DNA of 44,104 nucleotides from Halorientalis sp. (GTDB taxonomy: Archaea; Halobacteriota; Halobacteria; Halobacteriales; Haloarculaceae), in the NCBI RefSeq assembly GCF_028275115.1, contig NZ_JAQCNH010000150.1, forward strand, positions 1 to 44,104, given 5' to 3'. Position 1 is the stretch's first letter. The number at the start of each line of letters is the position of its first letter. The translations under genes and the position numbers were made by a program. The notes beneath the pieces were generated by a model. It ran no database searches, was not told the origin of the DNA, and saw nothing but the letters and a program-made list of their open reading frames with translations. Positions 1 through 8,502 of this stretch are shown piece by piece.

Positions 1-1113
1 GAAATCCAGCGGTTCGGTGAAAACGAGATCAAACCGGTTGCAAACAAGTACGACCGAGAGGAGAAATATCCGCAGGCGGTTATGGACAAGGCCGCCGAAA
101 TGGGGCTGATGGGGGCACAGATACCCATCGAGTACGGCGGCGCGGGCTACTCGATGCTCGAGGCTGCGGTCATCTCGGAGGAGATGTTCGCCATCGACCC
201 CGGAATCGCGCTTTGTCTCCAGTCGGCCTCGTTCGGTGCCGACGCGATCATGGAGTTCGGGACGGAAGACCAGAAAGAGGAGTACCTCGAACCCATCGGG
301 GCGGGTGAGGCTGTCATGGGTGCGGCCATCTCCGAGCCCGACACCGGCTCGGACGTGTCATCCATCTCCACTCGCGCGGAGAAAGACGGCGACGAGTGGG
401 TCGTCAACGGCAACAAGATGTGGATCACTAACGGTTCCGTCGGTGACTTCTTCGTCGTCCTCTGCCAGACCGACCCCGAGGCCGAGGGGCGCTACAACGG
501 CTTCTCCCAGATCATCGTCGAGTCGGACCGTGACGGCTTCGAGGCCGACAAGATCACCGGTAAGCTTGGCATCCGCGCCAGCGACACGGCCGAGTTGATC
601 CTCGACGACGTGCGAGTTCCGGAGGAAAATCTCGTCGGGACGCCAGGCATGGGTTTTCTCCAGCAGATGCAGTTTTTCGACGACACTCGGACCGGCGTGG
701 CCGCACAGGGTGTCGGTCTCGCTCGCGGGGCTGCAGAGCGAGCACTCGAGTACGCTCAGGAGCGCGAGCAGTTCGGCCAGCCCATCGCCGAGTTCCAGGC
801 CATCCAACACAAACTCGCGGACATGCACACCGATATCGAGGCCGCTCGTAACCTGACGTACAAGGCCGCGTGGTCTGTCGACCAGGACGAAGATATCACG
901 AAACTGGCGTCGATGGCCAAGGAGTACGCCTCCCGTGTCGCCGTCGACGTGGCCAACGAGGCCGTCCAGGTCCACGGCGGAGCCGGCTACGTCGACGACT
1001 TCGACGTCGAGCGGTTCTACCGCGACGCCAAGATCCTCCAAATTTACGAGGGCACCACCGAAATCCAGAAGAACATCATCGGTCGCGAACTCCTCGGCAA
1101 GGGTCTCTCGTAG
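1..1113 (+). CDS. acyl-CoA dehydrogenase, 5' end outside window
   Basis: A flavoenzyme of the acyl-CoA dehydrogenase family, which oxidises acyl-CoA thioesters to trans-2-enoyl-CoA and passes electrons to ETF. The frame is open from base 1, so the first residues lie upstream; 370 residues are visible. Seen: the substrate/FAD loop AISEPDTGSD, the FAD-binding MWITNGS segment, the C-terminal helical domain with QVHGGAGY, and near the end YEGTTEIQ, whose Glu is in the usual position of the catalytic base of short- and medium-chain enzymes. Family assignment is firm; chain-length specificity cannot be read. No ETF or thiolase gene is nearby, and the next gene has its own promoter. Confidence 0.95.
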   Translation, partial: EIQRFGENEIKPVANKYDREEKYPQAVMDKAAEMGLMGAQIPIEYGGAGYSMLEAAVISEEMFAIDPGIALCLQSASFGADAIMEFGTEDQKEEYLEPIGAGEAVMGAAISEPDTGSDVSSISTRAEKDGDEWVVNGNKMWITNGSVGDFFVVLCQTDPEAEGRYNGFSQIIVESDRDGFEADKITGKLGIRASDTAELILDDVRVPEENLVGTPGMGFLQQMQFFDDTRTGVAAQGVGLARGAAERALEYAQEREQFGQPIAEFQAIQHKLADMHTDIEAARNLTYKAAWSVDQDEDITKLASMAKEYASRVAVDVANEAVQVHGGAGYVDDFDVERFYRDAKILQIYEGTTEIQKNIIGRELLGKGLS

Positions 1114-1257
1114 CCCGACGGGGTCCGACCTGGGCGTTTCGTTCTCGGTATCAGCGACACCAGTTTTTAGTATTCATAGACAGTTGAGTGACGAACGGTT
1201 CTCGACGGCTAGAGTGGACGGCGGCGCGGCAGTCGACTGCCTCTGTTCCGGACAGCA

Positions 1258-1264
1258 TTTATAT
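1258..1264 (+). promoter_or_regulatory. TATA box of the cysE leader transcript
   Basis: TTTATAT, centred 29 bases before the ATG at 1290. At the usual archaeal distance the start site would fall at about 1286-1290, so the transcript would begin at or within a few bases of that ATG. The 144 bases between the acyl-CoA dehydrogenase stop and this box show no coding signal. The transcript start is inferred from spacing only. Confidence 0.6.
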
Positions 1265-1289
1265 CTGAGCAGCAACGAGTTGTAGTATC

Positions 1290-1364
1290 ATGTGCGTCCG
1301 ACGTTCGCGTGCGACCGACTCACTCGAAATCAGCCTCGCTAGCTGTGGCTGTTGTCGGTGCTGA
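1290..1364 (+). CDS. leaderless cysteine-rich leader peptide upstream of cysE
   Basis: A 24-codon ORF with ATG at 1290 and TGA at 1362-1364. It has five cysteines (residues 2, 19, 21, 22 and 24) and ends in CGCCRC directly before the stop. Cysteine is scarce in haloarchaeal proteins, so this density just before a cysteine-biosynthesis gene is striking. A TATA box lies 29 bases upstream, so the mRNA probably starts at the ATG without a leader. The cysE start follows 58 bases later in another frame; a 4-bp hairpin (CCAC/GTGG, 1374-1384) is the only structure seen between them. By analogy with poly-cysteine leaderless ORFs described in mycobacteria, it may sense Cys-tRNA supply through ribosome stalling. 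That function is inference; the ORF itself is seen. Confidence 0.6.
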   Translation: MCVRRSRATDSLEISLASCGCCRC

Positions 1365-1422
1365 GTTCCTTCTCCACACGGTGGACGCATCGTCAGTCTA
1401 TCACTCCACACTACACACCACA

Positions 1423-2037
1423 ATGTTCGAGCGACTCGAGGAAATCAGGAAGCACCTCACCGAAGACGTACGCACCGCGCTGGCGAAAGACCCTGCAGCC
1501 AAGAGCGCACTGGAGGTCGCGCTCCTCTATCCGGGCCTCCACGCCGTCTGGCTCTACCGCATCGCACACGTTCTCTGGACCAGCGACCACCGACTAGCTG
1601 CCCGCGCGCTCTCGGAGGTCGCCCGGCTTCTGACCGGCGTGGAGATTCACCCGGCCGCGACCGTCGGCCGGCGGCTGTTTATCGACCACGGGCAGGGAGT
1701 CGTCGTCGGCGAAACCGCCGAAATCGGTGACGACGTACTCATGTACCACGGCGTGACGCTCGGTGGGAACTCCATGCGCCGGGCGAAACGCCACCCGACC
1801 ATCGAGGACTGCGCGACGATCGGTGCGAAGGCCACGCTCCTGGGGCCGATTACGGTCGGCGAGGGCGCGACCGTCGGTGCTGGCACGGTCGTCGCCGAGT
1901 CCGTGCCGGCCGATGCGACGGCAAAAGGCGTCCCCGCGGAAATCACCGAACGGGTCGACGCGGACGGCGACACGGGCAACACGGTGAAACGGACGAGCGA
2001 CACAGACTCCGAACCGCACTGGCTGGCCGACTGCTGA
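1423..2037 (+). CDS. cysE: serine O-acetyltransferase
   Basis: Transfers acetyl from acetyl-CoA to L-serine, giving O-acetylserine, the precursor of cysteine. The 204-residue protein has a short helical N-terminus ([12 protein letters not shown]) followed by left-handed beta-helix hexapeptide repeats. The active-site stretch [17 protein letters not shown] and YHGVTLGG match the family. ATG 1423 is preferred over the in-frame GTG at 1309 because the 38 extra residues show no family similarity and the leader ORF 1290-1364 overlaps them. The last 25 residues ([14 protein letters not shown]) are a divergent tail ending in Cys. No cysK is nearby. Expression is probably linked to the Cys-rich ORF just upstream. 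Confidence 0.93.
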   Translation: MFERLEEIRKHLTEDVRTALAKDPAAKSALEVALLYPGLHAVWLYRIAHVLWTSDHRLAARALSEVARLLTGVEIHPAATVGRRLFIDHGQGVVVGETAEIGDDVLMYHGVTLGGNSMRRAKRHPTIEDCATIGAKATLLGPITVGEGATVGAGTVVAESVPADATAKGVPAEITERVDADGDTGNTVKRTSDTDSEPHWLADC

Positions 2038-2074
2038 GGAAACGCACTTTACCGCTCGGGCTCTACGTGAGAAC

Positions 2075-2683
2075 GTGACAGGCCCACACGACGAGTTGGC
2101 GACCGACCCGTATCTCGGGCCGCTGGTCGAGACCTACGGTCGGCTGACCATCGAGCCAGCCGAGGCGTTCTTCCAACGGTTCGTTACGTCGATTCTCCGC
2201 CAACAGGTATCGATGGCCTCGGCCGCGGCCACCCGGAAACGGCTGTTCGACACCGTCGAGGTGACGCCGGACGGCGTCCTCGCGGCTGACGACGACCTGC
2301 TTCGAGACGCGGGCCTCTCCCGACAGAAGACCCGCTACGTCAACAACGTGGCCTGGGCCTTCGAACAGCGGGGCTGGAGCAAGGCCACATTCGAGGGGAT
2401 GGACGACAGCGCGGTGCGGACCGAACTGACCGACGTGACCGGCGTCGGAACATGGACCGCGAACATGCAACTGCTGTTCTCGCTCGGCCGTGACGACGTG
2501 TTCCCCGTCGGCGACCTCGGGGTTCGCAAGGGGATGCAGCGTCTCTTCGACGCCGACCTCTCGCGGACCGAGATGGTCGAGGAAGCCGAGCGCTGGCGAC
2601 CACACAGGAGCCACGCGAGCCTCTATCTGTGGCGTGTCGAAGAGGACATCGTCAACAGCGTGGCGGAAGTCGTCGGCGAGTAA
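2075..2683 (+). CDS. AlkA-type DNA-3-methyladenine glycosylase
   Basis: A HhH-GPD superfamily base-excision enzyme that removes alkylated purines by cleaving the N-glycosidic bond. In 202 residues it shows the RQQVS segment, the helix-hairpin-helix (about 120-135, LTDVTGVGTWTANM) and, just after it, FPVGDLGVRKG, with the Asp in the place of the catalytic acid. It is shorter than E. coli AlkA because it lacks the N-terminal beta domain, as in many archaeal forms. The start is GTG at 2075; a TTTACC element about 26 bases upstream fits leaderless expression. It lies 37 bases after cysE on the same strand but is functionally unrelated. Confidence 0.9.
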   Translation: MTGPHDELATDPYLGPLVETYGRLTIEPAEAFFQRFVTSILRQQVSMASAAATRKRLFDTVEVTPDGVLAADDDLLRDAGLSRQKTRYVNNVAWAFEQRGWSKATFEGMDDSAVRTELTDVTGVGTWTANMQLLFSLGRDDVFPVGDLGVRKGMQRLFDADLSRTEMVEEAERWRPHRSHASLYLWRVEEDIVNSVAEVVGE

Positions 2684-2860
2684 CCACCCGTCACCCGTTT
2701 CCTCGTCGGCGCCGACGGCGGTCTGCGTGTCGGGTCACGTCGACGTGTGACCGCTGCGGATATCCCGACACGGTAACGGCCGCACAGGTCGTCTTCGACT
2801 CCGTGCTGAGCGGTGAGCGGGCAGGCGGCGCGGGTTCGTGAGTTCGAACTGTGTGAACGG

Positions 2861-2868
2861 TTTTTATG
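2861..2868 (+). promoter_or_regulatory. TATA box of the AstE-like gene
   Basis: TTTTTATG, centred 26 bases before ATG 2891. It supports that start over the GTG at 2813 of the longer open frame and suggests a leaderless mRNA. The 177 bases between the glycosylase stop and this box contain no convincing gene. Confidence 0.6.
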
Positions 2869-2890
2869 CTTGCCCATCCCAGACGTGGCT

Positions 2891-3901
2891 ATGGCCGAGG
2901 GGGTATTCAGATACAGTGGTGGCCGGGTCGAGCCCGGCGAAACCGACGATATCCGGTTTCCGGTCAGCGAAACGTACTTTGGCGACCCGATTCGCATCCC
3001 AGTGACGATTATCAACGGCGAGCAACCGGGCCCGACCGTCTTTCTGAGCGCGGCAGTCCACGGCGACGAACTCAACGGCATCGAGGTCGTCCGCGAGGTG
3101 GCACAGGAGTGGGACCACGGTAGGATCGAAGGGACGCTCGTCTGTCTACCCGTCCTGAACGTCCCGGGATTCATGACCCAGGAGCGCTATCTCCCCATCT
3201 ACGACCGCGACCTCAACCGCTCTTTCCCCGGCGATGAAAACAGCACCAGCGCCCGTCGGATAGCCGCGTCCATTTTTTCAGAGTTCATCGAGCCCTGCGA
3301 CCTGGGGATCGACTTCCACACTTCCACTCGCGGTCGGACCAACATGCTTCACATCCGTGCCGACACCGGCGACCCACAGGTCGCGCGCCTCGCGAAGGCC
3401 TTCGCGTCCCACGTCATCATCTCCAGTCAGGGGCCGAGCGGTTCACTCCGCCGAGAGGCGACCGACGCCGGCGTGCCGACGGTCACCGTCGAAATGGGCG
3501 AGGCCCACCGCTTCCAGCGCGACCTGATCGACCGTGCACTCGACGGAGTGGTGAGCGTCCTCGCCGAATATGGGCTCCGTCCGACCGACGCAGTCCACTG
3601 GCCGGGGTGGCGAACCATCGTCAGCGATCACGACGAAAAGACCTGGCTCCGTGCCAACGCTGGCGGGGTCGTCGAGATGCACCGCACGCAGGGCTCGCTG
3701 GTCCACGAGGGTGACCGGATATGCACGATAACGAACCCGTTCAAAGCCGAGTCCGACACCGTCTGCGCGCCGTTCGACGGCGTCATCGTCGGCGTCCTCG
3801 AAAATCCGCTGGTGTACCCGGGAAACCCGCTCTGTCATCTCGTTCGACTCGACGCCGACACGCTCCGGGCCGTCGAACTAGAACAGCCGAACGCGGAGTA
3901 G
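2891..3901 (+). CDS. succinylglutamate desuccinylase/aspartoacylase family protein
   Basis: A zinc-dependent deacylase of the M14-like AstE/AspA family, which hydrolyses N-acyl amino acids or related amides. The 336-residue protein has the zinc ligands HGDE (HxxE) at about residue 58, an RDLNRSFPG substrate loop, the third zinc ligand in GIDFHTST, and VTVEMGEAHR toward the catalytic Glu. The C-terminal 80 residues (from AGGVVEMHRTQG) resemble a lipoyl-like beta-barrel, also usual for the family. The real substrate is unknown: haloarchaeal members sit in many contexts and no arginine-succinyl pathway genes are present. A TATA box 26 bases before the ATG decides the start. Confidence 0.9.
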   Translation: MAEGVFRYSGGRVEPGETDDIRFPVSETYFGDPIRIPVTIINGEQPGPTVFLSAAVHGDELNGIEVVREVAQEWDHGRIEGTLVCLPVLNVPGFMTQERYLPIYDRDLNRSFPGDENSTSARRIAASIFSEFIEPCDLGIDFHTSTRGRTNMLHIRADTGDPQVARLAKAFASHVIISSQGPSGSLRREATDAGVPTVTVEMGEAHRFQRDLIDRALDGVVSVLAEYGLRPTDAVHWPGWRTIVSDHDEKTWLRANAGGVVEMHRTQGSLVHEGDRICTITNPFKAESDTVCAPFDGVIVGVLENPLVYPGNPLCHLVRLDADTLRAVELEQPNAE

Positions 3902-3975
3902 CGGTGAAATCGAACGGTGACCGCCGTCGCGGAGCGACTCCGCTGCGTGAACTGTCTCGGTGGTTCGCCGGCCGG

Positions 3976-4614
3976 TCAGTCCTGGTGTTCGAGGCCGTTC
4001 AGCAGCGTCACGACGTCGTCCTCCTCACCGATGGCCCGCTCGGGGTAGATGGCGACGACGCCGATGTAGTCGCTCCCGTGTTTGAACTTCCCGGCGTGGA
4101 TGACCACGTCGACCTCCTGTCCGACGAGGGTCGCGGTCCCCTCGAACTGCTTGACCGAGCGGTCAGTACCGAGCACCGACACGTTCTGACTGCCGGTCTG
4201 GTTGCCGACTGAGATACCCTCGTAGCCGGTTTCGAATCGGGTGAGAATGTCCTTCTCGGACAGCTCCGAGAGGGGATTCAGCGTCTGTCCAGCGACCTCG
4301 ATCTGCGGGCTGGAGAACGCGACGAACACGGCCGCGCGCTGTTCACCGAACCGTTCGAGGCCGACCTGTCGCTCGTACTGGGCGAGCCAATTGGTCACGA
4401 CGACTTCGCGGGTCTGGCCCGCGACGGTTGGCTCCCGGGTGACGTTCCGCTCGGTGACGTTGGTCTCCTCGTAACCGGTGTCTTCGAGAGAGGCGCCGGA
4501 GACGGTCGCCTCCGAGGCGGTGAAAGAGAGTGACTCCGTTCCGAGGAGGAAGCCACATCCCGCCGTGGTCATCAGTCCCGCGACCGCCACTGCTGCCAGC
4601 GTTTGTCTGCGCAT
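3976..4614 (-). CDS. secreted lipoprotein, DUF6517-like
   Basis: A 212-residue protein beginning MRRQTLAAVAVAGLM, a signal peptide with lipobox TAGC (Cys at about 19), so the mature form is likely lipid-anchored on the outer face of the membrane. The body has several N-glycosylation sequons (NVT, NVS, NQT) and no transmembrane segment. It resembles a haloarchaeal family annotated as DUF6517, of unknown role; that family name is from memory. The open frame extends 50 codons upstream, but ATG 4614 places the signal peptide correctly. An ACATATTTG element about 36 bases upstream may be its TATA box. It faces the AstE-like gene tail to tail. Confidence 0.75.
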   Translation of the reverse strand: MRRQTLAAVAVAGLMTTAGCGFLLGTESLSFTASEATVSGASLEDTGYEETNVTERNVTREPTVAGQTREVVVTNWLAQYERQVGLERFGEQRAAVFVAFSSPQIEVAGQTLNPLSELSEKDILTRFETGYEGISVGNQTGSQNVSVLGTDRSVKQFEGTATLVGQEVDVVIHAGKFKHGSDYIGVVAIYPERAIGEEDDVVTLLNGLEHQD

Positions 4615-4796
4615 GATGTTCCGATCAGTTGATGGAGATTGTCGGGGCAAATATGTGTTTGGACCGCGCGGGCGGGGTCGGGCGTGGTTGCGGTGCACAG
4701 TCGTCTCCGAACCGTGGTGGACGAACGAGGGGAAACACGTCGTCGAACGGACGGTTGGGTTCATACAAGTTGCGAGCCGGGGGCGAGGTAGAAACT

Positions 4797-4803
4797 ACTA
4801 TAC
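4797..4803 (+). promoter_or_regulatory. TATA box of the sdhCDBA operon
   Basis: ACTATAC, centred 30 bases before the sdhC ATG at 4830. It is the only TATA-like element close to the operon start and implies a very short or absent 5' leader. Confidence 0.55.
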
Positions 4804-4829
4804 ACCCCCAGTACTTGACCACGAACGTT

Positions 4830-5222
4830 ATGAGCCAGTCGTACGACCGGGGCACCATCGAGGACTTCGGCCGGTGGAAGGAGTTCTCGGCCGGCATGTG
4901 GGCCTGGATCTTCCACAAATTCTCCGGCTGGGTGCTCATCGGCTACCTGTTTACACACATCGCAGTGTTGAGCACTGCGACCCAGAGTCCCGAAATGTAC
5001 ACGCAGACGATCCGCTCGCTGGAATCGCTGGCAATTGTTCGTGTACTCGAGGTCGGGCTGCTCGCTGTCGCCGTGTTCCACATCCTCAACGGCGTCCGCC
5101 TGTTGTTCGTCGACCTCGGTGTCGGGCTAGAGGCACAGGACAAGAGTTTCTACGCGTCGCTCGCGGTTTCGGCGGCCATCGTCGTCGCGAGCGTGCCGAC
5201 CTTCCTCGCGGGGGCGTTCTGA
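4830..5222 (+). CDS. sdhC: succinate dehydrogenase cytochrome b subunit
   Basis: First membrane anchor of complex II. In 130 residues there are three hydrophobic segments (about 24-50, 70-95 and 105-128). [16 protein letters not shown] resembles the quinone- and haem-proximal helix, and a second helix carries [10 protein letters not shown] with a His that could ligate haem b. ATG 4830 is chosen over upstream in-frame starts because the protein then begins with the conserved soluble N-terminus ([16 protein letters not shown]) and the TATA box lies 30 bases ahead. sdhD follows after one base, so the operon is tightly coupled. Confidence 0.9.
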   Translation: MSQSYDRGTIEDFGRWKEFSAGMWAWIFHKFSGWVLIGYLFTHIAVLSTATQSPEMYTQTIRSLESLAIVRVLEVGLLAVAVFHILNGVRLLFVDLGVGLEAQDKSFYASLAVSAAIVVASVPTFLAGAF

Positions 5223-5223
5223 G

Positions 5224-5592
5224 ATGGCTGAACACTACTCTTCGTTCGAGTACAAGGGAACGCGCTGGTTCCTCCAGCGGATCACGGCTGTGTTCCTGAT
5301 CGGCGTCCTCGCATTTCACTTCATGTTGTTACACTTCGTCAACCACGCCGCCGAGGTCACGTTCCTCGGGACGCAAGCGCGGATGCAACAGGTCGGCTAC
5401 TTCGGCACGATGATCGCGTTTCTCGTGACCGCGACGTTCCACGGCGTCAACGGCGTCTACAACGCCCTTGTCAACCAGGGCCTGAGCGGTACGCGCAGGT
5501 CAACGGTCAAGTGGGTCCTCGTCGTCGCCAGCGGCGTGTTGATCCTGCAGGGCGTCCGAACCTCGCTGTACATGGCAGGGATACTCTCATGA
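5224..5592 (+). CDS. sdhD: succinate dehydrogenase membrane anchor subunit
   Basis: Second anchor of complex II, 122 residues with three transmembrane helices (about 18-42, 58-82 and 95-118). The helix LAFHFMLLHFVNH holds several His residues, and ATFHGVNGVYNAL mirrors the FHILNG motif of sdhC; the two anchors together would bind haem b and quinone. Its stop overlaps the sdhB start as ATGA, implying translational coupling. Confidence 0.88.
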   Translation: MAEHYSSFEYKGTRWFLQRITAVFLIGVLAFHFMLLHFVNHAAEVTFLGTQARMQQVGYFGTMIAFLVTATFHGVNGVYNALVNQGLSGTRRSTVKWVLVVASGVLILQGVRTSLYMAGILS

Positions 5593-6479
5593 GCACTGAA
5601 CTCAAAGAAAAGGAGACCGAGGCAGAGACCGAGACCGAATCAGCGTCGTCGCGCCAGTCGCGGCGTATGGAACAGAAGCGTCAGCGCGCGTCCCGGCGGG
5701 ACCTCAAAGAGGAGGCCCGGGAGGAGATCGACGACGCGGACGATACAATCGAGATCAAGGTTTTCCGGTTCGACCCCGAGGTCGCCGGCAAGGAAGAGCC
5801 CCGCTTCGACACCTTCCACGTCCCCTTCTTCAAGGGGATGACGGTGCTCGACGCGCTGATCTACGCCCGCGACCACTACGACACCTCGTTGACATTCCGG
5901 CACTCCTGTCGGCAGGCGATCTGTGGGTCCGACGCGCTGTTCGTCAACGGTACCCAGCGTTTGGGCTGTAAAACCCAGATTGCGGACCTCGAGGACCACC
6001 TGGGCTCGACGATCCGAATCGAACCGCTCCCGCATCAAGAAGTCGTCAAGGACCTGGTCGTCGATATGGAGCACTTCTACGACCAGATGGAGGCCGTCGA
6101 ACCGTTCTTCGACGCCGACGAACTCCCGGAGGGCGAACTCGAAGAACAGCGTCAGGACCGTGAGAACCGCGAGAAAATCAAGATGTCCACTCGCTGTATC
6201 TGGTGTGGCGCGTGTATGTCCTCGTGTAACATCGCGGCCGGCGATAACGAGTATCTCGGTCCGGCGGCGATCAACAAGGCCTATCGGTTCGCGATGGACG
6301 AACGCGAGGGCGAAGACCGCAAACAGCAGCGACTCAACATCATCGAGCAGGAACACGGTGTCTGGCGCTGTCAGACACAGTTCTCCTGTACAGAAGTGTG
6401 TCCGAAGGACATTCCGCTCACCGAACACATTCAGGAGCTGAAGCGGGAAGCGGTGAAGAACAACTTGAAGTTCTGGTAA
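5589..6479 (+). CDS. sdhB: succinate dehydrogenase iron-sulfur subunit
   Basis: Carries electrons from the flavoprotein to quinone through three clusters. The 296-residue protein has an unusually long, charged N-terminal extension (about 55 residues, rich in E, K and R) before the ferredoxin fold. The 2Fe-2S site is CRQAICGSD with a distal Cys; the Asp in place of the third Cys also occurs in E. coli SdhB. The C-terminal domain has CIWCGACMSSC for the 4Fe-4S cluster and, further on, a Cys plus CTEVCP for the remaining ligands. ATG 5589 overlaps the sdhD stop. The open frame extends upstream inside sdhD, but only from 5589 is it family-like. Confidence 0.93.
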   Translation: MSTELKEKETEAETETESASSRQSRRMEQKRQRASRRDLKEEAREEIDDADDTIEIKVFRFDPEVAGKEEPRFDTFHVPFFKGMTVLDALIYARDHYDTSLTFRHSCRQAICGSDALFVNGTQRLGCKTQIADLEDHLGSTIRIEPLPHQEVVKDLVVDMEHFYDQMEAVEPFFDADELPEGELEEQRQDRENREKIKMSTRCIWCGACMSSCNIAAGDNEYLGPAAINKAYRFAMDEREGEDRKQQRLNIIEQEHGVWRCQTQFSCTEVCPKDIPLTEHIQELKREAVKNNLKFW

Positions 6480-6509
6480 TCCTAAGCGACTACAACAACA
6501 CTAAAAGTC

Positions 6510-8339
6510 ATGTACGAACACGACGTTCTGGTTATCGGCGGTGGCGGAGCAGGATTGCGCGCAGCGATCGCGGCCCACGAGGAAGGTGCCGACGTGGCCA
6601 TCGTGACGAAGCTCCACCCGGTCCGGAGTCACACGGGCGCGGCAGAGGGTGGTATCAACGCTGCGCTCCGGGACGCCGACTCCTGGGAAGACCACGCCTA
6701 CGACACGATGAAGGGGTCAGACTTCCTCGGTGACGCTCCGGCGATCGAGACGTTCGCGAAGAACGCCCCCGACGAGGTCATCAACCTGGAACACTGGGGG
6801 ATGCCGTTCTCCCGTGAGGACGACGGGCGCGTCTCCCAGCGACCGTTCGGTGGTCTCTCGTTCCCGCGGACGACGTACGCGGGCGCAGAGACCGGCCACC
6901 ACATGCTCCACACGATGTACGAGCAGGTGGTCAAGCGAGGCATCGAGGTGTACGACGAGTGGTACGTGAGCCGTCTCGCCGTGACCGACCACGACGACCC
7001 CGAGGACCGCGTGTGTCACGGCTGTGTCGCGTACGACATCCAGTCCGGTGAGATCGGCGGCTTCCGTGCGACCGGCGGCGTGATTCTCGCCACCGGTGGT
7101 CTCGGGCAGGCGTTTGACCACACCACCAACGCGGTGGCAAACACCGGCGACGGGCCGGCGATGGCCTACCGCGCTGGCGTCCCCGTCGAGGACATGGAGA
7201 TGATACAGTTCCACCCGACGACGCTTCCCTCTACCGGCGTTCTCATCTCCGAGGGTGTCCGTGGCGAGGGTGGCATCCTGTACAACGGCGACGGCGAGCG
7301 GTTCATGTTCGAGGAAGGGTACGCGAACAACGAGGGAGAACTCGCGTCCCGTGACGTGGTGTCCCGTGCCGAGTTGACAGAAGTCAACGAGGGCAAAGGC
7401 ATCGAAGACGAGTACGTCCACCTCGACATGCGCCACCTGGGTGAGGACCGCATCCTCGACAGGCTCGAAAACATCCTGCACCTCGCGGAGGACTTCGAGG
7501 GCGTCGACGGCCTCGAAGAGCCCATGCCGGTCAAGCCCGGCCAGCACTACGCGATGGGGGGCATCGAAGTCGACGAGAACGGTGAAACCTGCATCAACGG
7601 GCTCTACGCAGCAGGCGAGTGTGCCTGCGTCAGTATGCACGGCGCGAACCGTCTCGGCGGCAACGCGCTGCCCGAACTGCTGGTCTTCGGGGCGCGCGCC
7701 GGCTACCACGCTGGCGGCCGCGACCTCGGCGAAGCCAGAATCGGGACCGGACCCTCGGCCATGAGCGAGGAGGAAGAAGTCGACACGCCAGTCTCGCCTG
7801 GCGCCATCGGCGTCGGCGACGAGGACGTGGCCGCCGACGGGGCACTCGTGGACCCCTCGGAGGTCATCGGTCATCACGTCACCGTCGAAGAGCAACGTGT
7901 CACCGACCTGCTCGAGAAGGACGACGGCGTCAACCACGCCGAGGTCCGGGCCGACGTGCAGGAGACGATGACCCAGAACGTCAACGTGTTCCGCAGCGAG
8001 GACAACCTGAAAGAGGCGCTCGAGGACATCCGCGTTGCTCGCGAGCGGTACCAAGACGTGTACGTGCGTGACCCGTCACGGACGTTCAACACCGACCTCA
8101 TCCACACTATCGAGACGCGCAACCTCATCGACGTGGCCGAAGCCATCACCCTCGGCGCACTCGCCCGCGAGGAGTTCCGCGGTGCTCACTGGCGGCAGGA
8201 ACATCAGGAACGCAAGGACGACGAGTGGATCAAACACACCATGCTCTCCTGGAACGACGGGAGCCCGAAGCTGTACTACAAACCCGTCGTCCTCGAAGGC
8301 GAGGACAAGACCTACGAGCCGAAGGAACGCTCCTACTGA
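6510..8339 (+). CDS. sdhA: succinate dehydrogenase flavoprotein subunit
   Basis: Catalytic subunit that oxidises succinate to fumarate, 609 residues. Seen: the Rossmann motif VIGGGGAGLRAA at the N-terminus, RSHTGAAEGGIN with the His that covalently holds FAD in this family, the active-site stretch HPTTLPSTGVLISEGVRGEGG, and SRDVVSRA with the catalytic Arg. C-terminal helical and capping domains are complete (EFRGAHWR). It lies 30 bases after sdhB and completes the order C-D-B-A. The complex would sit on the cytoplasmic face of the membrane, linking the TCA cycle to the quinone pool. Confidence 0.95.
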   Translation: MYEHDVLVIGGGGAGLRAAIAAHEEGADVAIVTKLHPVRSHTGAAEGGINAALRDADSWEDHAYDTMKGSDFLGDAPAIETFAKNAPDEVINLEHWGMPFSREDDGRVSQRPFGGLSFPRTTYAGAETGHHMLHTMYEQVVKRGIEVYDEWYVSRLAVTDHDDPEDRVCHGCVAYDIQSGEIGGFRATGGVILATGGLGQAFDHTTNAVANTGDGPAMAYRAGVPVEDMEMIQFHPTTLPSTGVLISEGVRGEGGILYNGDGERFMFEEGYANNEGELASRDVVSRAELTEVNEGKGIEDEYVHLDMRHLGEDRILDRLENILHLAEDFEGVDGLEEPMPVKPGQHYAMGGIEVDENGETCINGLYAAGECACVSMHGANRLGGNALPELLVFGARAGYHAGGRDLGEARIGTGPSAMSEEEEVDTPVSPGAIGVGDEDVAADGALVDPSEVIGHHVTVEEQRVTDLLEKDDGVNHAEVRADVQETMTQNVNVFRSEDNLKEALEDIRVARERYQDVYVRDPSRTFNTDLIHTIETRNLIDVAEAITLGALAREEFRGAHWRQEHQERKDDEWIKHTMLSWNDGSPKLYYKPVVLEGEDKTYEPKERSY

Positions 8340-8348
8340 GCGGCCACC

Positions 8349-8353
8349 TTTTT
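8349..8353 (+). terminator. T-tract after the sdh operon
   Basis: A run of five T in GCCACCTTTTTGAGC, 10 bases after the sdhA stop. Short T-tracts without a hairpin are usual archaeal terminators. The 163 bases from 8340 to 8502 otherwise hold nothing recognisable. Confidence 0.45.
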
Positions 8354-8502
8354 GAGCGCATTCCGCTACCGCAGAGCCAGGTCGTGCGAGCCGGCGAACC
8401 GGCGGTAGTCCACCCGCCCCGGCGTGCCCGGCCAGTGCCGAAGAACACGTCCTGTGTGACCCGCTGTCGCCACTCGAGACGGACCTGGTCGTTCTACTCG
8501 GA

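Noticed and set aside
1309..1422. N-terminal extension of CysE from GTG 1309
   Set aside because: The 38 residues have no family similarity, overlap the Cys-rich leader ORF and start beyond the predicted transcript start.
2756..2841. Possible small CxxC zinc-ribbon frame (CDRCGYPD)
   Set aside because: No start codon is available close to the motif and the upstream part of the frame is the shadow of the glycosylase gene.
5589..6479. Missing cysteine in the SdhB 2Fe-2S site
   Set aside because: Asp at this position also occurs in E. coli SdhB, so it is not unusual.
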